Part shown: positions 42,303 through 52,894 of the stretch, piece by piece
Numbering within the stretch: the first letter of the stretch is position 1
Layout: every line of letters starts with the position of its first letter
Source: Deltaproteobacteria bacterium
GTDB taxonomy: Bacteria; Desulfobacterota; Dissulfuribacteria; Dissulfuribacterales; UBA3076
NCBI GenBank assembly: GCA_018399745.1
Contig: JAGYNZ010000017.1
Location: 1-55,126 of the forward strand
Reading direction: 5' to 3'
DNA length: 55,126 nucleotides
Notes under the pieces: model-generated
Databases searched by the model: none
What the model was told of the DNA's origin: nothing
The model's input: the letters and a program-made list of their open reading frames with translations, nothing else
Made by a program: the position numbers and the translations under genes

Positions 42303-45300
42303 ATGTTTTCCAGAATCTTTATTGAACGCCCGCGCCTGGCCGCGGTGCTGTCGATTATTATTCTCCTGGCCGGTCTGATTGCCATGCTGAATATTCCCGT
42401 GGCCCAGTACCCACAGATTACTCCTCCGGAAATCCGCGTGACTGCGGTCTATCCAGGAGCCAATGCGCAGGTCGTGGCTGACAACGTGGCTGCGCCGATT
42501 GAAAAGGAGGTAAACGGCGTTGATAACATGCTCTACATGGCCTCTACGTGTTCTGATGACGGACGCTATGAACTGGCGGTAACCTTTGCCGTCGGTACCG
42601 ATCCGGACATCGATCAGGTCAATCTTCAAAACCGTGTGCAGTTAGCCACTCCCAAACTCCCGAGAGAAGTGACCGAGCAGGGTATAAGTGTACGCAAACG
42701 CTCTTCTGATATGCTGGCGGTCGTCTGTTTTTTTTCTCCAGAAGGCACCAGGGACAAGCTCTTTTTGAGCAATTACGCCAGCAGGGAAATAAAGGATGCA
42801 TTGGTACGCCTCAACGGCGTGAGCGACGTCTTTATTTTTGGGGAGTTTGAATACAGCATGCGTATCTGGATGGACCCGGAGCGTCTGGCTTCCATGAACA
42901 TGACCGCGGACGACGTAATAACAGCCATTCACGAGCAGAATGTCCAGGCGGCAGTCGGTTCAATCGGATCAGCGCCTGCCGCTCACGGCCAGCAGGTTCA
43001 GTTTACATTACAGGCCAAGGGGCGTCTCAGGGACGTCGAAGATTTTAAAAACATAATTGTCCGTGCAAATGCCCAAGGTGGCCTGGTGAGAATAAGCGAC
43101 ATTGCCCGTGTAGAACTTGGTGCAGTTTCCTACGGTACCACGTCAATTCTCAACGGCTCTCCGACCCTTGGTATGGGGATTTACAGGTCGCCTGGTGCCA
43201 ATGCCCTGGATACCATGAAGGATGTCAGGGCCGAGCTTAAACATCTTGCCCAGCGTCAGCCTGACGATGTCCAATACCAGATCATTTACGACACTACCAA
43301 ATATGTGTCCGCAGCCATTCGTGAGATCGGCTTGACGCTGTTTATCACGTTTTTCCTGGTGGTGGGCGTGACCTTTCTTTTTCTGCAGGACTGGAGGGCC
43401 ACCCTGGTTCCCACCCTGGCAATACCGGTTTCGCTGGTGGGTACATTCGCTGTGCTGCTGGCCCTGGGCTTCAGCGCCAACACCATTTCCCTTTTTGCCC
43501 TGATCATGGCCATCGGCCTGGTAGTCGATGATGCTATTGTAGTTGTGGAGAATGTCCACCGGGTAATGCAGGAAAGAGGCCTGAGCCCAAAAGATTCTAC
43601 CATCAGGGCCATGGGTCAGGTTACCGGTCCGATCATCGCTACCACCCTGGTGCTGCTTGCCGTGTTTGTGCCAGTGGGTTTTTTGCCGGGCATCACAGGA
43701 CAGCTCTACAAACAGTTTGCAGTGACCTTGTGCACGTCAGTCGTCATTTCTTCAATCGTTGCCCTTACCTTGAGTCCGTCGCTATGTGCCGTCTTGCTCA
43801 GGCAAACAGAGCCAGCCAGGCAAGGGCCTCTGGCCTGGTTCAACAGGGCACTGCACGCATCACGCAACCGGTACGTGGCCGGGTCTGTATGGCTGATCCG
43901 GCGGCTGCTCGTGGTCTTGCTGATTTTCGTGGGTATTTTCGGCATTTCCTATTACCTGTTTGAGACCCGTCCCACCAGTTTTTTGCCGGAAGAGGATGTC
44001 GGGGCCTTTTTGTTTAATGTACAGCTTCCTGAGGCCTCTGCGCTTGACCGCACTGCTGAGGTTATGCAACAGATCACCAAAGAGCTTAAAGATATTAAGG
44101 GTGTTCAGGATATCATTGGAGTGAGCGGGTTCAGCCTGCTCAGCGGGAATGCAGAAAATGTCGGATTTGGTATCGGGGTATTGGATCCCTGGGATGAGCG
44201 CACGAGTCCGGGTCTGCAGTTGAATGCCATCGTAGGGCAGGCCCAAGGTAAGCTGGCTGCCATCTCCTCGGCCAACAGTTTTGCTTTTGTCCCTCCGCCT
44301 ATCCAGGGCCTTGGCACAACCGGCGGATTCGACTTCCGGCTGCAGGCCCTGAGGGACCAGAGCCCACAGGAAATCGCTGCTGTAACTCGGGCCATGGTCA
44401 TAGCCGCCAATCAGGATCCTGCCTTGACAAGGGTTTTCAGTACCTATACAGCCGATACACCTCAGATCTTCGTGGATCTTGACCGTACAAAGGCCGAAAC
44501 GCTTAAGGTACCGGTCAGCAGAGTATTCTCAACCCTTCAGGCCCAGCTCGGGTCAAGATATGCAAATGATTTTAATCTCTACGGACGGGTCTACCAGGTC
44601 AAGGTCCAGGCCGATGCACCGTACCGCAATGCGGCCAAAGATATTGGTAATTTATATGTACGCAGCGATAACGGAGATATGGTGCCCATGGACAGCCTGG
44701 TTAGACTTAGCACGGTCCTGGCCCCACAGATCGTGAATCGTTATAATCAGTTTACCAGTGTCCGGATCAACGGCGGAGCCGCCCCTGGTTTCAGCTCCGG
44801 TGATGCCATGTCGGCGATGAAGCTGACGGCGGCCAAGACACTGCCGGAGGGATATGCCTATGACTGGTCGGCAATATCCTTTCAGGAGCAGAAAGCCGGT
44901 GGTCAGGTTACAATCCTGTTTGCCCTCGCCCTGGTATTTTCTTATCTCTTTCTTGTGGGTCAGTATGAGAGCTGGAACATCCCGCTGTCCATTATTCTCT
45001 CGATCCCTGTTGCCGGTCTGGGAGCGTTGGTCGGTCTGTGGATCGTAGGGCTCGACCTCAGCATCTATGCCCAGATCGGCCTGGTGTTGCTGGTGGGTCT
45101 GGCCAGCAAAAACGCCATTCTTATTGTGGAATTTGCAAAGGACCGGCGGGAACAAGGGTTGACCATAGCCGATGCCGCAGTGGAGGGGGCGCGAATCAGA
45201 TTTCGTCCTGTATTGATGACGGCCTTTTCCTTTATTCTGGGCGTGACCCCTCTGGTAGTAGCCACCGGCGCGGGTGCGGCCAGCCGTCGTGCTATCGGGA

Positions 45301-45437
45301 CCACTATTTTCAGCGGAATGCTGGCGTCAACGCTTTTTGGGATCTTTTTGGTCCCGGCGCTTTATTACGCCCTTCAGACATTTCGCGAAAAGGGCACCGC
45401 CTGGCGCACGCATCGGCCTGACAACAAGGAATTATGA
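42303..45437 (+). CDS. RND multidrug efflux permease (AcrB/MexB-like, HAE1 family)
   Basis: A 1044-residue inner-membrane proton-driven exporter. It begins [20 protein letters not shown] and shows [13 protein letters not shown], the proton-relay helix with [15 protein letters not shown] (two aspartates) and [15 protein letters not shown]; the second half repeats the layout with [16 protein letters not shown]. Length and motifs point to the drug-export HAE1 group rather than heavy-metal pumps. The operon has no outer-membrane TolC-type gene, so the channel must be supplied elsewhere. Substrates unknown. Confidence 0.95.
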   Translation: MFSRIFIERPRLAAVLSIIILLAGLIAMLNIPVAQYPQITPPEIRVTAVYPGANAQVVADNVAAPIEKEVNGVDNMLYMASTCSDDGRYELAVTFAVGTDPDIDQVNLQNRVQLATPKLPREVTEQGISVRKRSSDMLAVVCFFSPEGTRDKLFLSNYASREIKDALVRLNGVSDVFIFGEFEYSMRIWMDPERLASMNMTADDVITAIHEQNVQAAVGSIGSAPAAHGQQVQFTLQAKGRLRDVEDFKNIIVRANAQGGLVRISDIARVELGAVSYGTTSILNGSPTLGMGIYRSPGANALDTMKDVRAELKHLAQRQPDDVQYQIIYDTTKYVSAAIREIGLTLFITFFLVVGVTFLFLQDWRATLVPTLAIPVSLVGTFAVLLALGFSANTISLFALIMAIGLVVDDAIVVVENVHRVMQERGLSPKDSTIRAMGQVTGPIIATTLVLLAVFVPVGFLPGITGQLYKQFAVTLCTSVVISSIVALTLSPSLCAVLLRQTEPARQGPLAWFNRALHASRNRYVAGSVWLIRRLLVVLLIFVGIFGISYYLFETRPTSFLPEEDVGAFLFNVQLPEASALDRTAEVMQQITKELKDIKGVQDIIGVSGFSLLSGNAENVGFGIGVLDPWDERTSPGLQLNAIVGQAQGKLAAISSANSFAFVPPPIQGLGTTGGFDFRLQALRDQSPQEIAAVTRAMVIAANQDPALTRVFSTYTADTPQIFVDLDRTKAETLKVPVSRVFSTLQAQLGSRYANDFNLYGRVYQVKVQADAPYRNAAKDIGNLYVRSDNGDMVPMDSLVRLSTVLAPQIVNRYNQFTSVRINGGAAPGFSSGDAMSAMKLTAAKTLPEGYAYDWSAISFQEQKAGGQVTILFALALVFSYLFLVGQYESWNIPLSIILSIPVAGLGALVGLWIVGLDLSIYAQIGLVLLVGLASKNAILIVEFAKDRREQGLTIADAAVEGARIRFRPVLMTAFSFILGVTPLVVATGAGAASRRAIGTTIFSGMLASTLFGIFLVPALYYALQTFREKGTAWRTHRPDNKEL

Positions 45438-45590
45438 TTGTTTTGTTCGTGATAGACCGGTAAATGAAGAATATTCACTAATACTTTAACTCATCCTTGT
45501 CCGTTGCCTTTGCGAGCTGGCTTATCAGATACTGCCTGCGCCGGATTCCGGGGCGGAGATCTTTCTGCGTACGAGGCACCTGTTCCGGGT

Positions 45591-47354
45591 TTAGAACAGA
45601 CCCCTGACCTTTCCGGTATCCGTATCGACATCGATCCTGCGATAGGCCGGATCAGAGCCGGTTCCGGGCATGAGGCTTATGGCACCGGCGACGGGGACCA
45701 CAAAACCCGCCCCTTTGTAAGTCAGTATATCCCGTACAAGCAAATTCCATCCCGTGGGCACGCCCTTAATATTCGGATCGTCAGACAGGCTGAGATGGGT
45801 CTTTACCATGCACATGCCGAGCTTGGAGATCTCAGGATCCTTTTCCATGGCCTTGGCCTTTGCAAGGGCCTCCGGGCTGTAGGTTACACCGTCTCCGCCA
45901 TATACCTCTCTGGTGATCAGCTCTATACGTTCTCGAATAGGCATATCGAGATCGTATAAGAGGCGGAATTCCGCCTCTTCTTCACAGGCATCGACCACTG
46001 CGTCTGCGAATTCCAGCGCGCCGTCTCCACCCTTGAGCCAGTGCTCGGATACGGCCGCCCTTGCACCGGCCTGCTCGCTTATCTTGCGAACTGCGGCGAT
46101 CTCGTCCCTGGTATCATTGTAAAATGCGTTAATGCAGACTACCGGGTTGATCCCCGCCTTTTTCACAGTCTCAATATGATGGATCAGGTTTGCGCATCCC
46201 TTCTCTACCCACTCTACATTCTCACCGTTGTACTCCTCGGGCATCGGACGGCCTGGGCGAGGTATGGGCGCTCCTCCATGACACTTGAGTGCCCTGATTG
46301 TGGCCACTATCACGGCACAGTTGGGTTTGAGTCCGCTGAAGCGACATTTCAGATTCCAGAATTTTTCAAAGCCGATATCAGCGCCAAAGCCGCTTTCAGT
46401 TACCAGATAGTCAGTAAGCTTTAATCCTATTTTGTCGGCGATAACCGAAGACTGGCCTATGGCGATATTGGCAAATGGTCCTGCGTGGATCATGCAGGGT
46501 TGGCCTTCAACCGTCTGCATGAGGTTGGGATTGATGGCCTCCACCATCCAGGCGGTCATGCCGCCGGCCACTTCGAGATCTTCCGTTGTAACGGGCTTTC
46601 CTGTGCGGTCATAGGCAAGTACTATACGGCCTATACGTTCTCTGAGATCCTTGAGGTCATTGGCTATGGCAAGTATCGCCATGATTTCAGAGCTGACGGC
46701 TATGTTGAATCCGCTCTGCATGGTAAGACCGTCCATTCGGCCCCCCAATCCGATCGTAATGTTTCTCAATGCCTGGGCGCAGAAATCCATTATCCACCTG
46801 AATTCCACACTTTTGGGGTGGATATTGAGGCGCTTCAGCCCCCTCAGACCCAACTGCTCGTCCGTATAGTTGGACTCGTGCTGCATACGGGCGGTCAGGG
46901 CAGTCATGCCCAGATTATGGGAATTCATGATGGCGTTTATATCACCTGTGAGCCCCAGAGAGAATTTCGAAAGCGGAATGACCAGCGAAAGCCCTCCCCC
47001 CGCCGCGCTTCCCTTGATATTGAAAGTGGGCCCTCCGGATGGCTGGCGCAGAGCACCCATCACGTTTACGCCCCTTTTACCGAGGCCTTCCATGAGACCT
47101 ACCGCACAGGTGCTCTTACCTTCACCCAGTGGAGTAGGTGTAATGGCGGTCACGTCTATGTATTTCCCTTCCGGCTCGTCCTTGAGACGTTCCAACACCT
47201 TGGCGTAATCGATCTTTGCCACGTGGTGGCCATAAGGGAGGAGTTCTTCCTTTTCAAGGGCCAATTCTTCACCGAGCTGATACACGGTCTTCATGTTTTC
47301 TTCGGCGGCTTCAGAAATCTGCCAGTCTTTCATTTTGGTCGGATCTAGTCTCAT
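45591..47354 (-). CDS. fhs: Formate-tetrahydrofolate ligase
   Basis: A 587-residue ATP-dependent enzyme that charges tetrahydrofolate with formate, central to one-carbon metabolism and to the Wood-Ljungdahl pathway in anaerobes. Family blocks include [18 protein letters not shown] (P-loop), [44 protein letters not shown] and [15 protein letters not shown]. It is slightly longer at the N-terminus than many homologs. ATG 47354 has an aggagaac-type site upstream. It faces the RND operon end to end. Whether it works in acetogenesis-like CO2 fixation or only purine supply is open. Confidence 0.97.
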   Translation of the reverse strand: MRLDPTKMKDWQISEAAEENMKTVYQLGEELALEKEELLPYGHHVAKIDYAKVLERLKDEPEGKYIDVTAITPTPLGEGKSTCAVGLMEGLGKRGVNVMGALRQPSGGPTFNIKGSAAGGGLSLVIPLSKFSLGLTGDINAIMNSHNLGMTALTARMQHESNYTDEQLGLRGLKRLNIHPKSVEFRWIMDFCAQALRNITIGLGGRMDGLTMQSGFNIAVSSEIMAILAIANDLKDLRERIGRIVLAYDRTGKPVTTEDLEVAGGMTAWMVEAINPNLMQTVEGQPCMIHAGPFANIAIGQSSVIADKIGLKLTDYLVTESGFGADIGFEKFWNLKCRFSGLKPNCAVIVATIRALKCHGGAPIPRPGRPMPEEYNGENVEWVEKGCANLIHHIETVKKAGINPVVCINAFYNDTRDEIAAVRKISEQAGARAAVSEHWLKGGDGALEFADAVVDACEEEAEFRLLYDLDMPIRERIELITREVYGGDGVTYSPEALAKAKAMEKDPEISKLGMCMVKTHLSLSDDPNIKGVPTGWNLLVRDILTYKGAGFVVPVAGAISLMPGTGSDPAYRRIDVDTDTGKVRGLF

Positions 47355-47648
47355 AATAAGGTTCTCCTTTGTAAAAAATTTCTGGACATGGACTCGGACA
47401 TGATATAGATGGAAGTTCCTTTTATTAAAAAAGTCCCTATTGAAGGGGGAGGTCCGATTTTTTGCCTTAATTTGTATCAGGCAACTGAGTGAAACAGCAT
47501 TTGTTGGTCCCAGGCTCTATTACCTACTCTATATTGTTTTTTTTTTCAATAATGTCGGGTAAAAATTAAAGATGTGCTGAGCTCCAGGTAGAAAATGCCA
47601 AGTTGTTTTCACCGGTCCCTCGTGGAAAAAAATCGTGGAGGATAGTAA

Positions 47649-48272
47649 TTGTTACTGGAAATAGACCCTGAAAGACCCAGACCTCGGCAGATAGACAAGA
47701 TATTAGAGGTGTTGAAAAGGGGAGAAATAATCGTATATCCCACAGATACCTGTTATGGAATCGGAGCTGATATCTTTAACAAGAAAGCAATTAGGAGAAT
47801 TTATCAAATCAAGGGACTCCATAAAAGCTCGCCCTTCAGTTTCGTGTGTGCAGACCTCAGAGACATAAGCAGATATGCCTTTGTGACGGACTATGCATAC
47901 CGAATATTGAGACGTTTTCTGCCGGGTCCTTACACCTTTGTTCTACAGGGATCCAGAGAAGTCCCCAAAATGATGCTTACGAAACGCCGTACGGTAGGAA
48001 TTCGTATTCCAGATCATCCGGTCTGTGAGGCAATAGCTGGGGCACTGGGGAACCCGCTCATAAGTACATCAGCCGTCATAGGTGATGGACCTGTATGGTC
48101 GGACCCCAAAGAGATGAATGAGATCTTGGGAAAGAGATGCGCTATAGTCGTGGATTGCGGAATTATTCCTGCGGTGCCATCAAGCGTTATATCGTTGGTG
48201 AACGACGAGCCTTTGATACTCAGAAAGGGTAAAGGTGACGTATCGACTTTTGCAGAACACCTTTCTTCCTGA
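47649..48272 (+). CDS. Sua5/YciO/YrdC-family threonylcarbamoyl-AMP synthase-like protein
   Basis: A 207-residue protein of the YrdC fold. It contains IIVYPTDTCYGIGADIF, IKGLHKSSPFSF (the RNA/ATP-binding KxRxxxxP-like region, here KGLHKSSP) and LPGPYTFVL, RTVGIRIPDHP. This is closer to the YciO branch than to TsaC. Either role in tRNA t6A synthesis or another ATP-dependent carbamoyl-type reaction is possible. A TTG at 47649 with ggaggatag before it is the best start. Convergent with the IHF-like gene. Confidence 0.87.
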   Translation: MLLEIDPERPRPRQIDKILEVLKRGEIIVYPTDTCYGIGADIFNKKAIRRIYQIKGLHKSSPFSFVCADLRDISRYAFVTDYAYRILRRFLPGPYTFVLQGSREVPKMMLTKRRTVGIRIPDHPVCEAIAGALGNPLISTSAVIGDGPVWSDPKEMNEILGKRCAIVVDCGIIPAVPSSVISLVNDEPLILRKGKGDVSTFAEHLSS

Positions 48273-48390
48273 AGAGATGTTAAAAGGTTGCCAATTGAGC
48301 TAAAGCGTCCAAGTTGCGGTGAGTACCTTCAGTGCTGTTAATATCAATATGTGAAACAAAGCCATATCTTCGTTTCGAATAATTAAACCT

Positions 48391-48759
48391 TTATTTCAGG
48401 CGCTGTTTCGATTTGTCCGGGTTGGATATTCTGGGCGTGCCATTAGTCTGAGATTTTTTGCTTGCCACGCACCTGAGATCTTTGCCTGTCTTGAAAACTA
48501 CTCGATAGCTTGCAGGACATATTGTTAGCAGGCCTGTCTTTGGATTCACAAACTCACGTCCCTTCTGACTATGTAGCGAAAAATTACCTATTCCCCTGAT
48601 CTCTATCCTTCTCTTTTCTTTCAGGGCAGAAATCATCGTGTCGAAAACTACGTCTACGACGGTTTCAAGGTCTTTTTTCAGGTGTTGCGAAAAGTCCTGC
48701 TGCAGACGTACAACAAAATCACCCTTCAACACACTGTGTGGTGGTCGCTCAGATCCCAT
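48391..48759 (-). CDS. HU/IHF-family DNA-binding protein (IHF-beta-like)
   Basis: A 122-residue nucleoid protein. The helical N-terminus and RIEIRGIGNFSLHSQKGREFVNPKTG then FKTGKDL are close to IHF-beta (himD/ihfB). A basic tail of about 25 residues after the fold (KKSQTNGTPRISNPDKSKQ) is longer than usual. ATG 48759 is chosen because upstream codons belong to the end of sppA, with which it overlaps by 11 bases. The rpsA-sppA-ihfB order supports IHF-beta. Confidence 0.88.
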   Translation of the reverse strand: MGSERPPHSVLKGDFVVRLQQDFSQHLKKDLETVVDVVFDTMISALKEKRRIEIRGIGNFSLHSQKGREFVNPKTGLLTICPASYRVVFKTGKDLRCVASKKSQTNGTPRISNPDKSKQRLK

Positions 48760-49684
48760 AGGAAATTGGATTTTCTGTGGAAGATCCCAGCAGCCGCCTG
48801 AGGGCATTGCCCAGGATTTTTACCCCTTCTTCCTGCAAAAGTCCCCTAATGATTGAAAGACGGTCTTTCCTTGGATAGACAAGCTCCGGCCTTCCCTGTA
48901 TTTTTGCCAAGCTGGCAGCCTTGTCCACAGCTACGCTGAAATTGCCCAGTTGGTCTACCAGTTTTGCATCCAGTGCCTGGCGACCTGTCATAATACGTCC
49001 GTCAGCAATGGTCGAAACCTGCTCTTCAGGGATATTTCGACTCCTGGAAACCGCCATTACGAATTGGTTCTGTATATCCTGCATTATTTCCTGGAGCAAG
49101 GTACGTTCGTCTTCCGCCATATCTCTGGTAATAGACCCCAGATCTTTGAAGACCCCGCTCTTTACCACGGTTGTCTTGATCCCGAGTTTTTCCAGCAGAT
49201 TTTCTATATTAGGCACCTTTATAATAACCCCGATACTTGCTGTCACCGTGCCGGGATTGGCCACGATGTGTCTGGCGCCCAGAGACGCGTAATATCCACC
49301 TGATGCCGCTACTGTGCCCAGGGAGGCCACAACAGGCTTTTCCTGGTTCAGCCTGGAGATCTCTTCATATAGTTCCTGAGATGCCCCCACTGCACCACCA
49401 GGGCTGTCAATGCGAATTACTACCGCCTTGACTTCCCTGTTATAACGAAACTCCCGCAGTGCATTTAAGCTTGCCTCCGGCTCGGTGATAAGGCCTTTGA
49501 TATCCACCACTCCGATTTTTTCTCCGTGGTAGAGAGAAGGACGGGTAACCACGCCCTTTGTTGTCCATAATATTAACAGAAAAAAGGCCAGCGTGATGAG
49601 TATGGTGAACCCTCCGATAGTGGCGAGGGCTACCAATAACGGATGGGCATATCGGCGTTCTTTGCGCGTCCGCAACTCTTGCAT
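48749..49684 (-). CDS. sppA: Signal peptide peptidase SppA
   Basis: A 311-residue membrane-anchored serine protease that degrades cleaved signal peptides. An N-terminal helix (about 18-42) anchors it facing the periplasm. VIRIDSPGGAVGASQELYEEI, ASGGYYASLGA (nucleophile Ser) and the catalytic-lysine region VVKSGVFKDLGS are present. This is the short, single-unit form. It starts 9 bases after rpsA and overlaps the IHF-like gene at its end, so all three are likely cotranscribed. Confidence 0.94.
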   Translation of the reverse strand: MQELRTRKERRYAHPLLVALATIGGFTILITLAFFLLILWTTKGVVTRPSLYHGEKIGVVDIKGLITEPEASLNALREFRYNREVKAVVIRIDSPGGAVGASQELYEEISRLNQEKPVVASLGTVAASGGYYASLGARHIVANPGTVTASIGVIIKVPNIENLLEKLGIKTTVVKSGVFKDLGSITRDMAEDERTLLQEIMQDIQNQFVMAVSRSRNIPEEQVSTIADGRIMTGRQALDAKLVDQLGNFSVAVDKAASLAKIQGRPELVYPRKDRLSIIRGLLQEEGVKILGNALRRLLGSSTENPISYGI

Positions 49685-49693
49685 GTGCCCAGC

Positions 49694-51544
49694 TTATTCC
49701 TTCTGATCTTTGTCGTCTTCTTCAGCGTGTGCACGACTGTGCTGTACTAATTCTTCCTGAAGCAGGCTTCCCAAAGTATTGGCGGCGGATTTATCGATGC
49801 CGCTGTATTTATCAAAGTGTGAACGTTCATCATCTTCAGATATCCGCTTGACAGAGAGGCCTATACGCCTTTCCAGTGGTGCTACATGGATAACCTTGGC
49901 ACTTATTTCATCTCCCACCTGAAACATGCCGACCGGGGTCTTGATCTTGCCGGGCCCCAGCTCAGAAATGTGAATCAGGCCTTCCACTCCCTCTTCAAGT
50001 TCAACAAATACACCAAAATCCGTTACATTCGTTACCTTGCCGGCGACTTGGCTGTCGACAGGATATCTCTCCGGAACCGACTCCCATGGATCCGGATGAA
50101 GCTGTTTAACGCCTAAGGAAAAACGTTCCTTTTCCTTATCGATATTGAGTACTGCCGCCTGTATAGTTTCCCCTCTTTTATAGATTTCATTTGGATGTTT
50201 TATCCTTTTGCTCCAGGAGAGGTCTGATATATGAACAAGCCCGTCTATACCTTCCTCAATGCCTATGAATAGACCGAACTCAGTGATATTCTTTACTGTT
50301 CCCTCAATGACAGTACCGATTGGATAGCGATTCTCAACCAGATCCCACGGATTGGGTTCTATCTGCTTAAGCCCCAGAGATATCCTCTGAGCCTTGGAGT
50401 CAACTTTAAGCACAATCGCCTCGACAATGTCTCCCACATTGACCATCTGGGAGGGGTGACGTATACGCTTTGTCCACGACATCTCAGATACATGGATGAG
50501 GCCCTCTACGCCTTCCTCGAGCTCCATAAAGACGCCATAATCAGTGAGGCTTACAACCTTGCCTGTCACTTTTTCTCCCATAGGATACTTTTCTTCCACT
50601 CGTAACCAGGGATCCTCAGTAAGCTGCTTCATGCCCAGGGAGACCTTTTCACTTTCACGATCAAATGTAAGGACCTTTACTTTAATTGTGTCGCCCACAT
50701 TAAAGAGCCTGGAAGGATGTTCTACGCGTCCCCATGACATGTCAGTGATATGGAGAAGTCCATCGATCCCTCCGAGATCAACAAATATGCCGTAATCAGT
50801 GATATTTTTGACTTCTCCCTCCCGGACCTGCCCTTCCTCGAGAGAAGCCAAGGTATTAACCCTTTTCCCCGCCATCTCTTTTTCCAAAAGGAACCTTCTG
50901 GAAACCACGACATTCTCTCTACGTATATTACACTTCAGGATAGCACATTCTATGGTCTGGTTTGAAAGGGCCTCTGGATCACGAACAGGCATGAGGTCTA
51001 TCTGAGAAAAGGGTAAGAAGGCCGTTACTCCACCTTTACGGTCGCCGATTCGCACGGACAAGCCACCCTTCACCCTGGATGACACGGTAGCCTTTATGGG
51101 AGTTTCCGCTTCAAATGCCTTTGTTATTTCTGCCCATACCTGACGGCGAAGGGCCTTGGAATGAGAGAGTCTTAACATCCCCTCGTCAGGATCCCAACGT
51201 TCAAGCAGTACCTCTACGGTATCTCCCGAAGAGACCGTTATCTCACCTTTTTCGTCGAGAAATTCCCGAATTGGTATCAGGCCTTCTGACTTATATCCAA
51301 CGTCGACCATAATAGATTCTTTGTCGACGCGGACAATGGTGCCCTCGAGGATTTCTCCTTCCTGAAAAGTACGAAGGCTCTGCTCAAAAAGGTCTTCAAA
51401 CTGATCCATTTCACCGGCTTCCTCTGACGGCGAATTTTTTTCCAAAACATGTGAATCTTCTTGAGAGTTTGCTGCCTCTTTGTCAGAGGCGGCAGTTAAA
51501 GTTTGTTCCTGAGTTACCTCACACGCCACTTTTTCCATTACCAA
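49694..51544 (-). CDS. rpsA: Small ribosomal subunit protein bS1
   Basis: A 616-residue S1 with six OB-fold S1 domains; the last four show the family repeat (for example GKVVSLTDYGVFMELEEGVEGLIHVSEM and related copies at regular spacing of about 87 residues). It binds mRNA and unfolds structured leaders on the 30S subunit. The N-terminal tail of about 50 residues is acidic and Glu/Ser-rich. Start is either TTG 51544, well placed behind aggaggggt, or ATG 51538 six bases further in. First gene of the rpsA-sppA-ihf group. Confidence 0.97.
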   Translation of the reverse strand: MVMEKVACEVTQEQTLTAASDKEAANSQEDSHVLEKNSPSEEAGEMDQFEDLFEQSLRTFQEGEILEGTIVRVDKESIMVDVGYKSEGLIPIREFLDEKGEITVSSGDTVEVLLERWDPDEGMLRLSHSKALRRQVWAEITKAFEAETPIKATVSSRVKGGLSVRIGDRKGGVTAFLPFSQIDLMPVRDPEALSNQTIECAILKCNIRRENVVVSRRFLLEKEMAGKRVNTLASLEEGQVREGEVKNITDYGIFVDLGGIDGLLHITDMSWGRVEHPSRLFNVGDTIKVKVLTFDRESEKVSLGMKQLTEDPWLRVEEKYPMGEKVTGKVVSLTDYGVFMELEEGVEGLIHVSEMSWTKRIRHPSQMVNVGDIVEAIVLKVDSKAQRISLGLKQIEPNPWDLVENRYPIGTVIEGTVKNITEFGLFIGIEEGIDGLVHISDLSWSKRIKHPNEIYKRGETIQAAVLNIDKEKERFSLGVKQLHPDPWESVPERYPVDSQVAGKVTNVTDFGVFVELEEGVEGLIHISELGPGKIKTPVGMFQVGDEISAKVIHVAPLERRIGLSVKRISEDDERSHFDKYSGIDKSAANTLGSLLQEELVQHSRAHAEEDDKDQKE

Positions 51545-51759
51545 ATACCCCTCCTAAAATAACTAATAATGTCTTATAACAGGACAACTTATAAAGTTCA
51601 ATGGGTATAAAGGCAAACAGGAAGTTTACGAAAAACTCAAACCCGCTGTCTGTTAATGTGCAGTAACCAACTTGTGGAATCATTTATTTGGAATTAAAAT
51701 GCGTTTAAACATTATAGATTCATTCTCAAGCATCTCTGAAAGGTTTGAACTGTTGACAA

Positions 51760-52443
51760 GTGAATTCTAATCAATCCCTTCCCCTTAGTGTATGCCTGGT
51801 AAGCGGAGGTCTTGACAGCTGCGTTGCTGCTGCTATTGCTTCACGAAGTTGCCGTCTGGCCTTTCTTCATGTAAACTATGGCCAGCTTACCGAAGAGCGT
51901 GAACTCATGGCCTTTGATGCCATAGCTGATCACTATGCGGTTCGTCACCGTCTGAAGGTCGACATTTCCTATCTTAAGTCTATAGGCGGTTCCGCCCTTA
52001 CAGATCCAATAATACCCGTGCCGGAAAAGTGTCTGGGGGAATCCGGGGTGCCGGTAACATATGTCCCCTTCAGGAATACCCATATGCTGGCCATAGCGGT
52101 CTCCTGGGCAGAGGTGATCGGAGCCGGATACATATATATAGGTGCCATAGAAGCGGATGGTTCCGGCTATCCTGACTGCAGGAGATCGTACTTCGATGCC
52201 TACAGATTGCTCATAGAAGAGGGGACTCGGCCTCAAACGAATATTGAGATTATCACTCCATTAATCGATTACGACAAGGGGATGGTGGTAAAAGCGGGCA
52301 CGGCCCTGAAAGCCCCTCTGCACCTCACCTGGTCATGTTACCAAAACCAAAATTCAGCTTGTGGAAAATGTGATTCCTGCCTTCTGCGAATTAAGGGGTT
52401 TGCTGCAGCAGGGGTTACAGATCCTATACAATACGCGATGTAA
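51760..52443 (+). CDS. queC: 7-cyano-7-deazaguanine synthase
   Basis: A 227-residue ATP-dependent ligase that makes preQ0 for queuosine in tRNA. The PP-loop is LVSGGLDSCVA, and the zinc site is CYQNQNSACGKCDSC. GTG 51760 is the only start leaving a normal distance (12 residues) before the PP-loop; its ribosome binding site is weak. The divergent gene is rpsA. Other queuosine genes are not in the window. Confidence 0.95.
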   Translation: MNSNQSLPLSVCLVSGGLDSCVAAAIASRSCRLAFLHVNYGQLTEERELMAFDAIADHYAVRHRLKVDISYLKSIGGSALTDPIIPVPEKCLGESGVPVTYVPFRNTHMLAIAVSWAEVIGAGYIYIGAIEADGSGYPDCRRSYFDAYRLLIEEGTRPQTNIEIITPLIDYDKGMVVKAGTALKAPLHLTWSCYQNQNSACGKCDSCLLRIKGFAAAGVTDPIQYAM

Positions 52444-52489
52444 TTGTTCAAAGGTACGGTCTTTCAGTAAATCCCGGATCCGTGAATCT

Positions 52490-52894
52490 ATGAATCATAA
52501 AGAAGTTTTTTCCTGTAAACTTTGTGGTCACTGTTGCCAGGGAGGTAGCACTGTCTCCCTGTCTCAGGCGGAACAGAAGGCTATGGCCATCTTTTTGGAC
52601 CTTGATTTGGCTGACTTCCTTCGCAAGTTTTGCGTGAAAAAAGGTAACAGGATAGAAATGAAAATTGTTAATGGCCATTGCATCTTTTATGGCGATGATG
52701 GATTATGCAAGATACACGAGGTCAAACCCTTTGAATGCAGAAGATGGCCTCTTCATCCCAGCATACTGAAAGATCAGAAGGCATGGGATGCCATAAGGGC
52801 CGACTGCCCTGGTTTTGACGAAGACGCATGCTATGAGGATGTCTGTGAGCTTGTCAGGAGGCGAAATATCAGGAGGCCAAATAATGGATATTGA
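52490..52894 (+). CDS. YkgJ-family cysteine-cluster protein
   Basis: A 134-residue protein of the zinc/iron-chelating cysteine-cluster family: CKLCGHCCQGG near the start, CIFYGDDGLCKIHEVKPFECRRWP, and later CPGFDEDACYEDVC. The conserved C..C..CC and C.IH..KP..CR pattern marks the fold; the exact metal and function are unsettled in the family. ATG 52490 is chosen because the upstream extension overlaps queC. The stop overlaps the start region of the next gene, so they are coupled. Confidence 0.88.
   Translation: MNHKEVFSCKLCGHCCQGGSTVSLSQAEQKAMAIFLDLDLADFLRKFCVKKGNRIEMKIVNGHCIFYGDDGLCKIHEVKPFECRRWPLHPSILKDQKAWDAIRADCPGFDEDACYEDVCELVRRRNIRRPNNGY

Noticed and set aside
46485-47348. 287-codon plus-strand frame antisense to fhs
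   Set aside because: Shadow of a highly conserved gene; the translation has no family signature.
47530-47552. tgtcgggtaaaaatt as a further PrsR-type site upstream of the YrdC gene
   Set aside because: Only the tgtcgg end matches; the spacing to the A/T half is wrong and there is no sigma-54 promoter or PEP-CTERM gene nearby.
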